Shown in pieces: positions 55,639-63,734 of a stretch of 64,000 nt of DNA (within the stretch, counting starts at the first letter, position 1; each line of letters starts with the position of its first letter). The DNA lies in NCBI RefSeq assembly GCF_019263745.1, contig NZ_CP077107.1, forward strand, positions 1,674,001 to 1,738,000. Reading direction: 5' to 3'. The DNA is from Methanospirillum hungatei. GTDB lineage: Archaea > Halobacteriota > Methanomicrobia > Methanomicrobiales > Methanospirillaceae. The notes under the pieces were generated by a model that searched no databases, was not told the origin of the DNA, and was given only the letters and a program-made list of their open reading frames with translations. The translations under genes and the position numbers were made by a program.

Positions 55639-56325
55639 ATGGGTACACAGCAGGTGATCGTCTTTTCTGATGTCACCAAGATTTACCCCCTGGCTGCAGG
55701 AGATGTTGTGGCTCTGAATCACATCTCTCTTGAGATCCGAAGAGGGGAATTCATTGCCATTATGGGACCGTCTGGATCAGGCAAGTCAACACTGCTGAAT
55801 ATGATCGGGTGTCTTGATATTCCAACTTCAGGTGAGGTAATCATCGACGGGAAAAATATCAAAACCATGACTGATGACCAGCTCACCGAGCTTCGCCGGG
55901 ATGTACTGGGTTTTATTTTTCAGCAGTTTAACCTGATCCTCCTTCTCAATGCCCTTGAAAATGTCCAGTATCCACTCATTCTCAAAACCGGAGAGACCGG
56001 ATGCACGGACCGGTGCAAAGAGGTTCTTGCTGCAGTGGGACTTGCTCCTGATCTCTGGCATCATCGCCCTGGTCAGCTTTCCGGCGGACAACAGCAGCGG
56101 GTTGCAATAGCCCGGGCCCTTGTCAATGATCCGGAGATCATGCTTTGTGATGAACCAACCGGAAACCTGGATACAAAAACCGGAACTGCAATTATGGACC
56201 TGTTAACCAGACTGTGTAGGGAACAAGGGAAGACGATTGTCATGGTTACCCACGATCCCCGGACGGCAGAGTATGCAGACCGGGTCATCCTGATAGAAGA
56301 TGGAAAGATAAAGGAGGGAGCATGA
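55639..56325 (+). CDS. ABC transporter ATPase, MacB/LolD type
   Basis: A 228-residue ATPase. Walker A is GPSGSGKSTLLNMIG, the Q loop IFQQFNLIL, the signature LSGGQQQRVAIARAL, and Walker B IMLCDEPTGNLDTK, followed by the H loop VMVTHDPRT. The ATG at 55639 has GAGGAT upstream. It energises the adjacent FtsX-like permease. The substrate is unknown; the MacB class exports peptides or lipoproteins or acts mechanically. Confidence 0.94.
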   Translation: MGTQQVIVFSDVTKIYPLAAGDVVALNHISLEIRRGEFIAIMGPSGSGKSTLLNMIGCLDIPTSGEVIIDGKNIKTMTDDQLTELRRDVLGFIFQQFNLILLLNALENVQYPLILKTGETGCTDRCKEVLAAVGLAPDLWHHRPGQLSGGQQQRVAIARALVNDPEIMLCDEPTGNLDTKTGTAIMDLLTRLCREQGKTIVMVTHDPRTAEYADRVILIEDGKIKEGA

Positions 56326-57494
56326 GTAGTCACCGTCTTTTTTTTGGTCTTGCTGTCAGAAACCTGCAGATTCACTGGCTTCGATCCCTTCTCGCTGCCA
56401 TTGGTATCATCATCGGTGTTGTTGCGATCTCTTCAATGGGGATCTTAGGTAACAGCCTGGTTTTATCTGTTGCAGATTCTCTCACTGATGTCGGTGATTC
56501 AGTTGTAGTAACTCCCCATATCTCATTTCAGGGAATGACGAGTACCGGAACAGATCAACGGATTACAGATCGGCAACTGGAACAAATCCGACGTGCTTCT
56601 GGAAATAACGAGGTGGTTGCGGTATACGCCGGAGGTGACCGTATCAGGATCGGGCGGGAGATACTGGCCGCTTCCATTTATGGCATTGATCCCCAGGACA
56701 TCCCGACCCTTCTTGAACTGGAAAAAGGTCAGTTCCTCCGGGGTGCATCAGGAGTAATGGTCGGGGCAAAACTAGCCAGCGAGAATAACCTTGCCGTTGG
56801 ATCCAGAATACTGGTTGGCGATGAGGAGGCCGGAGTCAGAGTTGTCGGAATACTGGATGAGCGGGGAATGGGATTTGATATCAGCCCAGATTATGCCATT
56901 GTTGCGTCAGATCAGTGGTACAAGGACTTTTATGATGTCAACGGGTATGACCAGGTGATTGTGAAGGTCAGGAACCTGAAAGATATCGATCAGGTAAAAG
57001 ATTCCATAGATGCACAACTCAACAGGCGTGAAACTGAGGTCAATGTCTATGACACCAAAGCCATCCTTGAGACTATCCTTGAAACATTCGGCAGAATTTC
57101 AACATTTACCATGGCCATTGGTGGGATATCACTCATTGTTGCCGGAGTTTCCATCTTTAATGTCATGATGATGTCAGTTATGGAGCGGTACCGTGAGATC
57201 GGAATTCTCCGGTCAATCGGGACAAAACGGGCAGAAGTCAGAAGTATGTTCATCTACGAATCCCTTATTCTTGGGATTACCGGCTCCATAATCGGAGGGA
57301 TTTTAAGCTTTCTCGGGGGGTATGCAGCAATTGCCGTCATGCTCCAGGAGACATCATATCTCTTTGCCTTTTCAAGCCTTATCCAGATACCCTATGGGAT
57401 GATTTTTGGTGTTGCAACCAGTATCCTGTCAGGATTATATCCGGCATGGAAGGCATCTGATCTGAGGCCAATTGAAGCTCTCAGACATGAGTAA
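56322..57494 (+). CDS. ABC transporter permease, MacB/FtsX type
   Basis: A 390-residue permease with the MacB layout. One N-terminal helix (LLAAIGIIIGVVAISSMGILG) is followed by a large extracytoplasmic domain (about 45-260) and three C-terminal helices with the FtsX motif VMERYREIGILRSIGTKRAEV. It ends with the family tail GLYPAWKASDLRPIEALRHE. It overlaps the ATPase gene by four bases. With the CARDB protein and YIP1 it forms a compact four-gene operon. Confidence 0.94.
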   Translation: MSSHRLFFGLAVRNLQIHWLRSLLAAIGIIIGVVAISSMGILGNSLVLSVADSLTDVGDSVVVTPHISFQGMTSTGTDQRITDRQLEQIRRASGNNEVVAVYAGGDRIRIGREILAASIYGIDPQDIPTLLELEKGQFLRGASGVMVGAKLASENNLAVGSRILVGDEEAGVRVVGILDERGMGFDISPDYAIVASDQWYKDFYDVNGYDQVIVKVRNLKDIDQVKDSIDAQLNRRETEVNVYDTKAILETILETFGRISTFTMAIGGISLIVAGVSIFNVMMMSVMERYREIGILRSIGTKRAEVRSMFIYESLILGITGSIIGGILSFLGGYAAIAVMLQETSYLFAFSSLIQIPYGMIFGVATSILSGLYPAWKASDLRPIEALRHE

Positions 57495-57508
57495 CGGGAA
57501 AAATAGAT

Positions 57509-58483
57509 TCAAACCTGATCTTCTTCAGGTTCTTTTGCTTTTTTTGGTTCCCATCCGGCCTTTTGCACTAACAGGGCATCAAGAATCTCCTGGACACCTT
57601 CACCGTTTCCAGTAGACATGGCCGGGTATTCAGGAATACGTGTGATGTCTGCCTTATTTGAGACAACAATTATCGGGACCTGAACAAGGCCTTTTACTTC
57701 CTCAAGGAGCCGAAGTTGCTCCTCCAGAGGATACCCGCAATGGGCACTTGGATCAAGGATAAAGAGGAGGGCATCCGCGATATTCACGATAGCCGATAAT
57801 GCCTGCCGTTCGATGGCATTTCGTTCAATTCCCGGGCGGTCAAGAACTCCAGGGGTGTCAATGAGCTGGATCTTCTCTCTTCCATGATAATAATGACCAA
57901 CAATGATGCCTTTGGTCGTGAACGGGTAGGAAGCAATCTCTGGTTCTGCAGAGGAGACTCTCCGGATAAACGAAGACTTTCCTACATTTGGAAATCCGGC
58001 CACAACGATGGTAAAAGAGTCTTCCACAGTTGGAAGCTTTCGAAGGATGTTCCGGACTTCATTCAGGAAGAGGAGATCATCTTCAATCTGATGAACAACA
58101 GAGGAAAGGCGTGCTATTGCTTTCTTTCGTGATGCAGTCGCATTCTCTTCAGAGGAGTATCTGACATCCTTTGCTAGACCTCCCCGGTGATCTTTAGACC
58201 AGCGGGCAGCCCAGCCGACAGCACCCAGGGACTTTTTTAGTCGATCGGTTGTCCAGAGGATTTCAACAATATCCTGGTAAAACTGTGGCTCATCTGAAAT
58301 GGTTGGAAAAGACTGGATAACGGCTACTAATTTATCATGGACCGAGAGGTATGCAGCCTCAACAAACTCAACACTTGCACGTTTTTTATTTGGTTTCTCC
58401 CGCATCTTTTTTGCAGCACGACGAAGTGCCCGATCAAGGACTTCATCTGCTGTGGGGACTGTAGGGATTTTTTCAAAACTCAC
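57509..58483 (-). CDS. NOG1-like GTPase
   Basis: A 324-residue GTPase related to eukaryotic NOG1, a ribosome-assembly factor. An N-terminal helical domain (about 1-155) is followed by G1 VVAGFPNVGKSSFIRR, G2 around YPFTTKGIIVG, G3 IDTPGVLDRPG and G4 VVSNKADIT. The family YPFTT sequence is the hallmark of OBG/NOG1. Archaeal homologues are short and lack the eukaryotic C-terminal extension. It converges with the permease gene. Confidence 0.9.
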   Translation of the reverse strand: MSFEKIPTVPTADEVLDRALRRAAKKMREKPNKKRASVEFVEAAYLSVHDKLVAVIQSFPTISDEPQFYQDIVEILWTTDRLKKSLGAVGWAARWSKDHRGGLAKDVRYSSEENATASRKKAIARLSSVVHQIEDDLLFLNEVRNILRKLPTVEDSFTIVVAGFPNVGKSSFIRRVSSAEPEIASYPFTTKGIIVGHYYHGREKIQLIDTPGVLDRPGIERNAIERQALSAIVNIADALLFILDPSAHCGYPLEEQLRLLEEVKGLVQVPIIVVSNKADITRIPEYPAMSTGNGEGVQEILDALLVQKAGWEPKKAKEPEEDQV

Positions 58484-58646
58484 GATATTTCACCCGTATG
58501 TATACCGTTACAGGTATATAGGTACTCCCTCTTGATTTATTTACCAAGCAATTGGGAAATTTTTCCCACTTTACCAGAAAATCCTGGACAATCGTGGAAA
58601 AAAGACAGAAAATAATTATTAACCACTCCAAAATCAAATCATCAGT

Positions 58647-59204
58647 ATGGATAAATTATCTTTTTCCGGCAATGGCCCGGATCTCATAAAAAATAAAGAA
58701 GACATTCTACAAACGATAGACGAATACAAGGAGGCGTTAAAAGACTGTAATACGAAGATTGAGAATAATCCTGAAGATATTGATGCATGGGTAAATAAAG
58801 GAACCATTCTTTTCCTCCTGGAGAAATATGATGAAGCACTTGAAGCATCGAATAAAGCTCTTGAAATAAACCCAGATGATGCCATGGCATGGAATAACAA
58901 AGGAACGATTCTCAATGTACTGGAACGGTATGATGAAGCAATTGAGGCATGTGAACATGCAATTCATCTGGTTCCAGATTATGCTGATCCATGGAATAAT
59001 AAAGGAAATGCCCTTACACACCTTGAAAAATATGAAGACGCACTCATCGCCTTTAACAAAGCGATACAAATTGATCCACGGTACGCTGATGCATGGAACA
59101 ACAAAGGGTTTGCCTTAAATTTCCTGGGCAGGCATGATGAGGCATTAAAAGCATTTGATACGGCAATAGAGATAGAAACGGAGTTTACAGAGACAGAACA
59201 ATAA
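58647..59204 (+). CDS. Tetratricopeptide-repeat protein
   Basis: A 185-residue soluble protein of four TPR units after an N-terminal helix. Repeats begin at DIDAWVNKGTILFLLEKYDEA, DAMAWNNKGTILNVLERYDEA, YADPWNNKGNALTHLEKYEDA and YADAWNNKGFALNFLGRHDEA. TPRs act as protein-binding scaffolds. There is no signal peptide. It is near two further TPR genes but on its own transcript. Confidence 0.85.
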   Translation: MDKLSFSGNGPDLIKNKEDILQTIDEYKEALKDCNTKIENNPEDIDAWVNKGTILFLLEKYDEALEASNKALEINPDDAMAWNNKGTILNVLERYDEAIEACEHAIHLVPDYADPWNNKGNALTHLEKYEDALIAFNKAIQIDPRYADAWNNKGFALNFLGRHDEALKAFDTAIEIETEFTETEQ

Positions 59205-59379
59205 CACGTAATTACAATTCGTAAATAAAATCCTTTTTTGCTTAAACAGGTCTCATACAAACAGAAGAGCCATCAGAAAATTATTTATTCTTATCAGTCT
59301 GCAAATCCTAATTTACCACAGGACAGGTATCTCCTACAATCAGAGGGGCAATTTTTATCTGAATTGACGAGGAAAGACC

Positions 59380-60009
59380 ATGAGTTTTGATAAATCATTC
59401 CATCAGGCGGTGTATCTGAATGCACGGGGAAGGTATGAGGAGGCTGTCATAAAATTTGATCAGTTAATTCAGTTACATCCCGATGATGTTGAAGCATGGA
59501 AAAAAAGAGCATCGTTCCATATGCAAATCCAGAGATATCAGAACGCTGTCGAGGATTTTTCCAGGATACTTGAGTTATCTCCTGATGACATCGATATATT
59601 GATGCAAATGGGTCGTGCTCTCACCGAGCTGGCTCGATTCGAAGAAGCGATTGATGCATTTGAGAAGGTCATTCTAAAATATCCGCATAATATTCCTGCT
59701 TTGGTATCGAAAGGAAAAGCCTTGCATGAATTAGGTCGATATGGGCAAGCCATGGAGGCATTTGACAAAGCGGTCAGGGTAAATCCGGAAGATCCTGAGC
59801 TTTTAGAGTTGAATGGCGATACACTCATCGAACTTGGCAGGTTTGAAGAGGCACTTGCAGCATTCGAGCGAGCAATTCAGATACGACCAAATAAAGGGTA
59901 CTTATGGAGAAAGAAGGGTCATGTTCTCAAGGCTCTTGGAAGAAAGGATGAGATGAACGACGCATATGACAAAGGATACCGCCTTGATTGTCCGGAATAT
60001 AGTATATGA
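59380..60009 (+). CDS. Tetratricopeptide-repeat protein
   Basis: A 209-residue soluble protein of five to six TPR units (for example GRYEEAVIKFDQLIQLHPDD, QRYQNAVEDFSRILELSPDD, ARFEEAIDAFEKVILKYP, GRYGQAMEAFDKAVRVNPED and GRFEEALAAFERAIQI). No other domain is present. GAGGAAAGACC precedes the ATG. It differs in sequence from the TPR gene at 58647, so they are not a recent duplication. Confidence 0.85.
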   Translation: MSFDKSFHQAVYLNARGRYEEAVIKFDQLIQLHPDDVEAWKKRASFHMQIQRYQNAVEDFSRILELSPDDIDILMQMGRALTELARFEEAIDAFEKVILKYPHNIPALVSKGKALHELGRYGQAMEAFDKAVRVNPEDPELLELNGDTLIELGRFEEALAAFERAIQIRPNKGYLWRKKGHVLKALGRKDEMNDAYDKGYRLDCPEYSI

Positions 60010-60106
60010 ACTAAAAACCCTCCTCTATCCCGTTTTTACACATCAGGGCATTCTCATACCCATTTTAAAAAAGAGGAGATGATAATTGGGTAATGAGAGC
60101 CAAAGA

Positions 60107-60652
60107 TTATTCTTCGGCCTGAATTTCAATCGTGCCGGCTACCATCGCCAGGGTTTCAACTCCTGTTGCCGCATCCTCCTTTGTAGGGTAGAATCCGGAT
60201 GTAATGATGACCTTCTCATCAGTGCTCGTAATATAGACACCGGCCACCATGTCACCATGGGTACCATAATCAACAATACCCCCGCTTTCCAGGTACTGAG
60301 GTTCAGTTCCTAGATCCGGAGTGATGTCGGCTCCAAGCATGAAATTATCCAGGTATGCTTCTGAATTTGTATCGTTCAGCTGCTGGCCAATCGGATTTTC
60401 TATAACAATTATCGTGATTACAGATTCAGGATTTGTTTCATTGTTAAAAGATGTAACAGGACCAATCGGCGAATCATTTGTTGCGTTCACAAATCCTGGG
60501 GGGGACATGACGGTGAATACCGTGTCAGATGAACTGTTCACAAGACTCTCATCTACGGTGATCTGTTTCCAGTCGGTAAAGTCAATTGCCGCTGCATTGT
60601 TGCAGAGAATAGCAATCAGACAGAGTAATACAAAACCAAGGGTTCTCTTCAT
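60107..60652 (-). CDS. Secreted protein, unknown
   Basis: A protein of about 181 residues with a clear signal peptide (MKRTLGFVLLCLIAILCNNAAA). The mature part is acidic and rich in Thr, Ser and Asn, with VITIIVIENPIGQQLND and MVAGVYITSTDEKVIITSGFYPTKEDA. The general form resembles small archaeal lipoprotein-like or PsbP-like envelope proteins, but I do not recognise a family. The signal peptide suggests the ATG at 60652; an ATG four codons earlier is also possible. Confidence 0.7.
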   Translation of the reverse strand: MKRTLGFVLLCLIAILCNNAAAIDFTDWKQITVDESLVNSSSDTVFTVMSPPGFVNATNDSPIGPVTSFNNETNPESVITIIVIENPIGQQLNDTNSEAYLDNFMLGADITPDLGTEPQYLESGGIVDYGTHGDMVAGVYITSTDEKVIITSGFYPTKEDAATGVETLAMVAGTIEIQAEE

Positions 60653-60664
60653 TGACAACCTCAT

Positions 60665-61030
60665 ATCGTACCTTATCCTATCAGGTTATTAATGATCATC
60701 TGCACCAGTATTGAAAAAGAAAAATAATTCCAAAGCGAAGCTTAAATGCAGAATGATATTCATTCAAAGTAATGAGAATTTTATGAAAGAAAGGGCTCTG
60801 TCTGAAAAACAAGTGATATCACTAACCCAACCCCACTATCACATTCTTTTGTTTTCCATTCAGACTTCCGCATTAGAATAATCCAATGGGAAATGCCAGA
60901 ACAACCGAGTGATTCAGAAAATGAGTTTATTTTATTACTAAAAAACCGACTTAATCGTCAAGCAACACCCTCTCTATTGATTATCATATTCAAATTCCAG
61001 ATTTTCACGGAAAAAAAATTAATAATTGAC
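60665..61030. other. AT-rich gap with a possible decayed ORF
   Basis: About 366 bases that hold no convincing intact gene. A plus-strand frame from 60851 to 61048 reads like coding sequence (RIIQWEMPEQPSDSENEF) but has only an internal ATG at 60893 and runs into the opposite gene. A neighbouring frame (60783-60890) is open too, so this may be a frameshifted remnant. I see no RNA gene or repeat. Confidence 0.25.
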
Positions 61031-62257
61031 CTAGACCATGCAATTTAGAGGTAAATCATTAGTCCCACATCCCTCACCATAATAACAATCAAGATTCCCA
61101 CCACAACTCATCATTACTGCACAACAATCCTTATGAGGAGTTACGGGCTTTTGGTTTACGGGTGGTTGTTCTTTGATGGGTTGCTGATTGTTTACGGGTG
61201 GTTGATTCTTCGTTGGATTCGAATCGTTGATTAACTTTAACAATTCATCTCTATACTCCTGAACTAATTCATTATTTGGATTAATTCGTAAAACCTCTTC
61301 AAATGCGTCAATTGCTTCTTCATATCTACCTAGGTTTTTCAGTATTAATCCCTTATTCATCCAGGCATCTTCGAAATCCGAATTAATATTTATCGCTTTA
61401 TCAAAGGCTTCAATTGCCTCATTAAATTTACCTTGTTCTACTAAAGCCGTCCCTTTATTATTCCATGCTATTTCATCTTTTGGATTAATATCTATTGCTT
61501 TGTTAAATGCTTCAATTGCCTTATCTAATTCACCATTTTTCTGAAACTCGCTTCCTTTAGAAATCCAGTCAGTATCTGAATTCTCATCGTCATCAACAAG
61601 ATTATCATTCACTGGAACTGGACCATCAGTTATTGGAACTGAATTCTCATCCAGTGGTATAGGATTGTTAATTATCGGATTAGAATTATCATTGACAGGA
61701 GCTGGATTATCGGTTATCGGAACAGGATTATCACTCACTGGATCAGAACTACCAGTCATCGGGCAAGGTTTGTCACTCACTGAATCAGGGTTATCTTTTA
61801 TCGGATCTGGAGTGTCAATCACTGTATTGGGGTTATCATTCTTTTTTTCTGATGTATCGGATGGATTTTCAAATTTTGTGACCATTTCAGTAAAAAAACC
61901 AACAAAATCATCATTTGAAAATCCCATATTTTTTCCAAAAAGAGCAATCTGACCAATGATGCCATTTACGGTTTTTTCTTTAAACTGATCTAATTCTAAT
62001 TCTTTTTCTATTGCCGATTTTGCTTCGTCATACTGACCTAATTTATAAAGAGTAAGTGCTTTTGCGGCCCAAACGGTGCATGATTTTTCATTAATTAGAA
62101 TTTGTTGGTCAAAAGCATCCAGGGCTTCTTCAAATTTTCCTTGTTCAAAAAGCCTCAAACCTTTCTCGTAATTACTGTTATCATTATCTGCCTGAACCCA
62201 AAAAGCTAATAATATCACAGATAATAGTGAAAACAGCAAAATCAACTTTCTTTGCAT
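61031..62257 (-). CDS. Secreted TPR protein with heptapeptide repeats and Cys-rich tail
   Basis: A 408-residue protein. It has a signal peptide (residues about 1-23, LILLFSLLSVILLAFW), a TPR region (about 27-95), a tandem-repeat linker, three more TPRs (about 234-335), and a tail. Residues about 150-226 form 7-residue repeats of the type DPVSDNP, VPITDNP, APVNDNS. After NQPPVNNQQP-type repeats the last 32 residues hold six cysteines (378, 379, 385, 391, 397, 406). It probably lies outside the membrane. The cysteines may form disulfides. Function unknown. The gene is AT-rich against its neighbours. Confidence 0.75.
   Translation of the reverse strand: MQRKLILLFSLLSVILLAFWVQADNDNSNYEKGLRLFEQGKFEEALDAFDQQILINEKSCTVWAAKALTLYKLGQYDEAKSAIEKELELDQFKEKTVNGIIGQIALFGKNMGFSNDDFVGFFTEMVTKFENPSDTSEKKNDNPNTVIDTPDPIKDNPDSVSDKPCPMTGSSDPVSDNPVPITDNPAPVNDNSNPIINNPIPLDENSVPITDGPVPVNDNLVDDDENSDTDWISKGSEFQKNGELDKAIEAFNKAIDINPKDEIAWNNKGTALVEQGKFNEAIEAFDKAININSDFEDAWMNKGLILKNLGRYEEAIDAFEEVLRINPNNELVQEYRDELLKLINDSNPTKNQPPVNNQQPIKEQPPVNQKPVTPHKDCCAVMMSCGGNLDCYYGEGCGTNDLPLNCMV
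61580..61837. repeat. 21-bp-period coding tandem repeat
   Basis: This segment encodes the heptapeptide repeats of the protein at 61031-62257 (about twelve degenerate units with the pattern xPVxDNP). The DNA repeats diverge at third positions, so it is an old expansion under protein-level selection. It is not a CRISPR. Confidence 0.7.
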
Positions 62258-62803
62258 ATAACTTCGTAAGCCACATTTATAGATAAAAATATTCTTTTAT
62301 TGTCGTTGGTTAAAAACTGAATAGATGGCTAATACATAGAAACCGAGCTGATCAAATCAACTGAAATTTGATTGGATGAGTTACCGCTCCATAATTGGAC
62401 ACCCTCTCTTGATGAATCCTAATTATCTATGGGATAACAATAAAAATCCACGAAAGGGGCATTCAGTTTTAGCGGATATATTGTATACATATACCATGTG
62501 ATGTCCCCAAATTTACAAAAACTCCCGCCATTAATACTTGAAAAGTATGTGGGTAATCCTGTCAAATATTATCAACAAGAAAGTAAATTCCTGACACTCA
62601 TATACTCAATCAATTTGGTGGCATGGTCGCGTTCTTCTTTCAACTATAAAATACCCAATTTATTCAGGTTTACACATCAATACAGGATCTCGTAATACCC
62701 TCATAACCATCATGATTTATCATGTAGATACACTCAATAAAATCTGATAGACCTGATCCAGCCAGTCACAAAAATTTTTGACAGGCATCTACATCGTTCT
62801 TTA
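62258..62803. other. AT-rich intergenic region
   Basis: About 546 bases without an intact gene. It contains the possible ferritin fragment described separately (62498-62690) and otherwise no recognisable element. It separates the repeat protein from the CBS regulator. Short palindromic tracts around 62365-62385 have no obvious role. Confidence 0.5.
62498..62690 (-). pseudogene. Possible ferritin-like gene remnant
   Basis: On the minus strand, LKEERDHATKLIEYMSVR (about 62590-62643) closely resembles the iron-site helix of ferritins, where EERxHAxKLxEYxNxR is usual. A short stop-containing gap follows, then GGSFCKFGDI, which fits the ferritin RGG loop. Stops and frame changes surround both pieces. 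If correct it is a decayed fragment, not a gene. The match is by eye only. Confidence 0.25.
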
Positions 62804-62845
62804 GTGGGAATTGAATATGATGAAGGCACTCATGAGCACATAATT

Positions 62846-63724
62846 ATGGATTTATCTCCGATTCAAAACGATATCCTGATTACTCTTATCAGCCTGTATG
62901 AGAAAAAATCCCTTCCGATAAAAGGAGAGGAGATAGCTGACATCATTTTACGCAATCCCGGAACTGTCAGAAACCAGATGCAGGCACTCAAGGCGATAGG
63001 ACTCGTTGATGGAATTCCAGGGCCAAAAGGGGGGTACCATCCGACCGCTCTTGCGTACAAAGAACTCAACCTGAAACACAACGGGGAAGCATATGAAGTC
63101 AAGATCTCCCGTGACGGAGAGATTGTTCCGGGTGTGAAAGTTGGTGAGATCATCTTTACCACCCTCTCCCATGCCGATATCTGCCATGCCCAGATTCGGA
63201 TCATCGGAAGTGTGAAACTTTTCAATAATGGTGATGTCATCACCATTGGACCAACCCCGGTCAATAAACTGCTTATCAAGGGTGAAGTCTTTGGGAAAGA
63301 TGAGAATGAGCCAGCCCTGATCGTCTCAATCCTTGAGATGGTATCTTTGCCAAAAAAACCTATCCGGGACTATATGACCACCCCAATTAAGATGCTTTCT
63401 ACAAAAAATTCCCTGAAAGAGGCCGTAAGACTCTTTAATACACACCACATCCATGGTGCTCCAGTCATGGACGGGGGATTTCTCCGGGGCATTGTAACCA
63501 TGTCAGATATACTTCACGCCATAGAACAGGATCTTCCACTAGACACCCAGGTCAGTGAGGTCATGACTGAAGATGTGGTATATGCTGATGCATCGGTCCA
63601 GCTCTACGAGGTCATCAGAAAATTCAAGGAGCGTTCTATCGGACGTCTTGTTGTTTTCGAAGAGAACAGACCGGTGGGAATCCTGACCCAGTCAGATATC
63701 TTCCGGACACTGCCGACTAATTAA
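62846..63724 (+). CDS. CBS-domain transcriptional regulator (COG2524-like)
   Basis: A protein of about 292 residues. The N-terminal winged helix is SPIQNDILITLISLYEKKSLP with IADIILRNPGTVRNQMQALKAIGLV. A middle domain (about 60-160) and two CBS motifs (IRDYMTTPIKMLSTKN and VSEVMTEDVVYADASVQL) follow, ending GILTQSDIFRTLPTN. This matches predicted archaeal regulators that couple DNA binding to CBS ligand sensing. The ATG at 62846 fits the family; a GTG at 62804 would add 14 residues. Confidence 0.82.
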   Translation: MDLSPIQNDILITLISLYEKKSLPIKGEEIADIILRNPGTVRNQMQALKAIGLVDGIPGPKGGYHPTALAYKELNLKHNGEAYEVKISRDGEIVPGVKVGEIIFTTLSHADICHAQIRIIGSVKLFNNGDVITIGPTPVNKLLIKGEVFGKDENEPALIVSILEMVSLPKKPIRDYMTTPIKMLSTKNSLKEAVRLFNTHHIHGAPVMDGGFLRGIVTMSDILHAIEQDLPLDTQVSEVMTEDVVYADASVQLYEVIRKFKERSIGRLVVFEENRPVGILTQSDIFRTLPTN

Positions 63725-63734
63725 TTCCTCTTTC

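Noticed and set aside
60783-60810. GGGCTCTGTCTGAAAA considered as an insertion-sequence end
   Set aside because: No matching inverted copy or target duplication was found nearby, so it is kept only as part of the decayed gap.
60893-61048. A 51-codon plus-strand frame as a real small gene
   Set aside because: It has no ribosome site, runs into the end of the opposite gene, and the upstream frame without a start suggests a broken remnant.
61580-61837. Regular repeats with about 21-base spacing, considered as CRISPR
   Set aside because: The repeats are in frame, degenerate and encode heptapeptides; there are no spacers and no cas genes.
62498-62695. A 65-codon plus-strand frame
   Set aside because: It is antisense to the better-supported ferritin-like peptide and has no ribosome site or family match.
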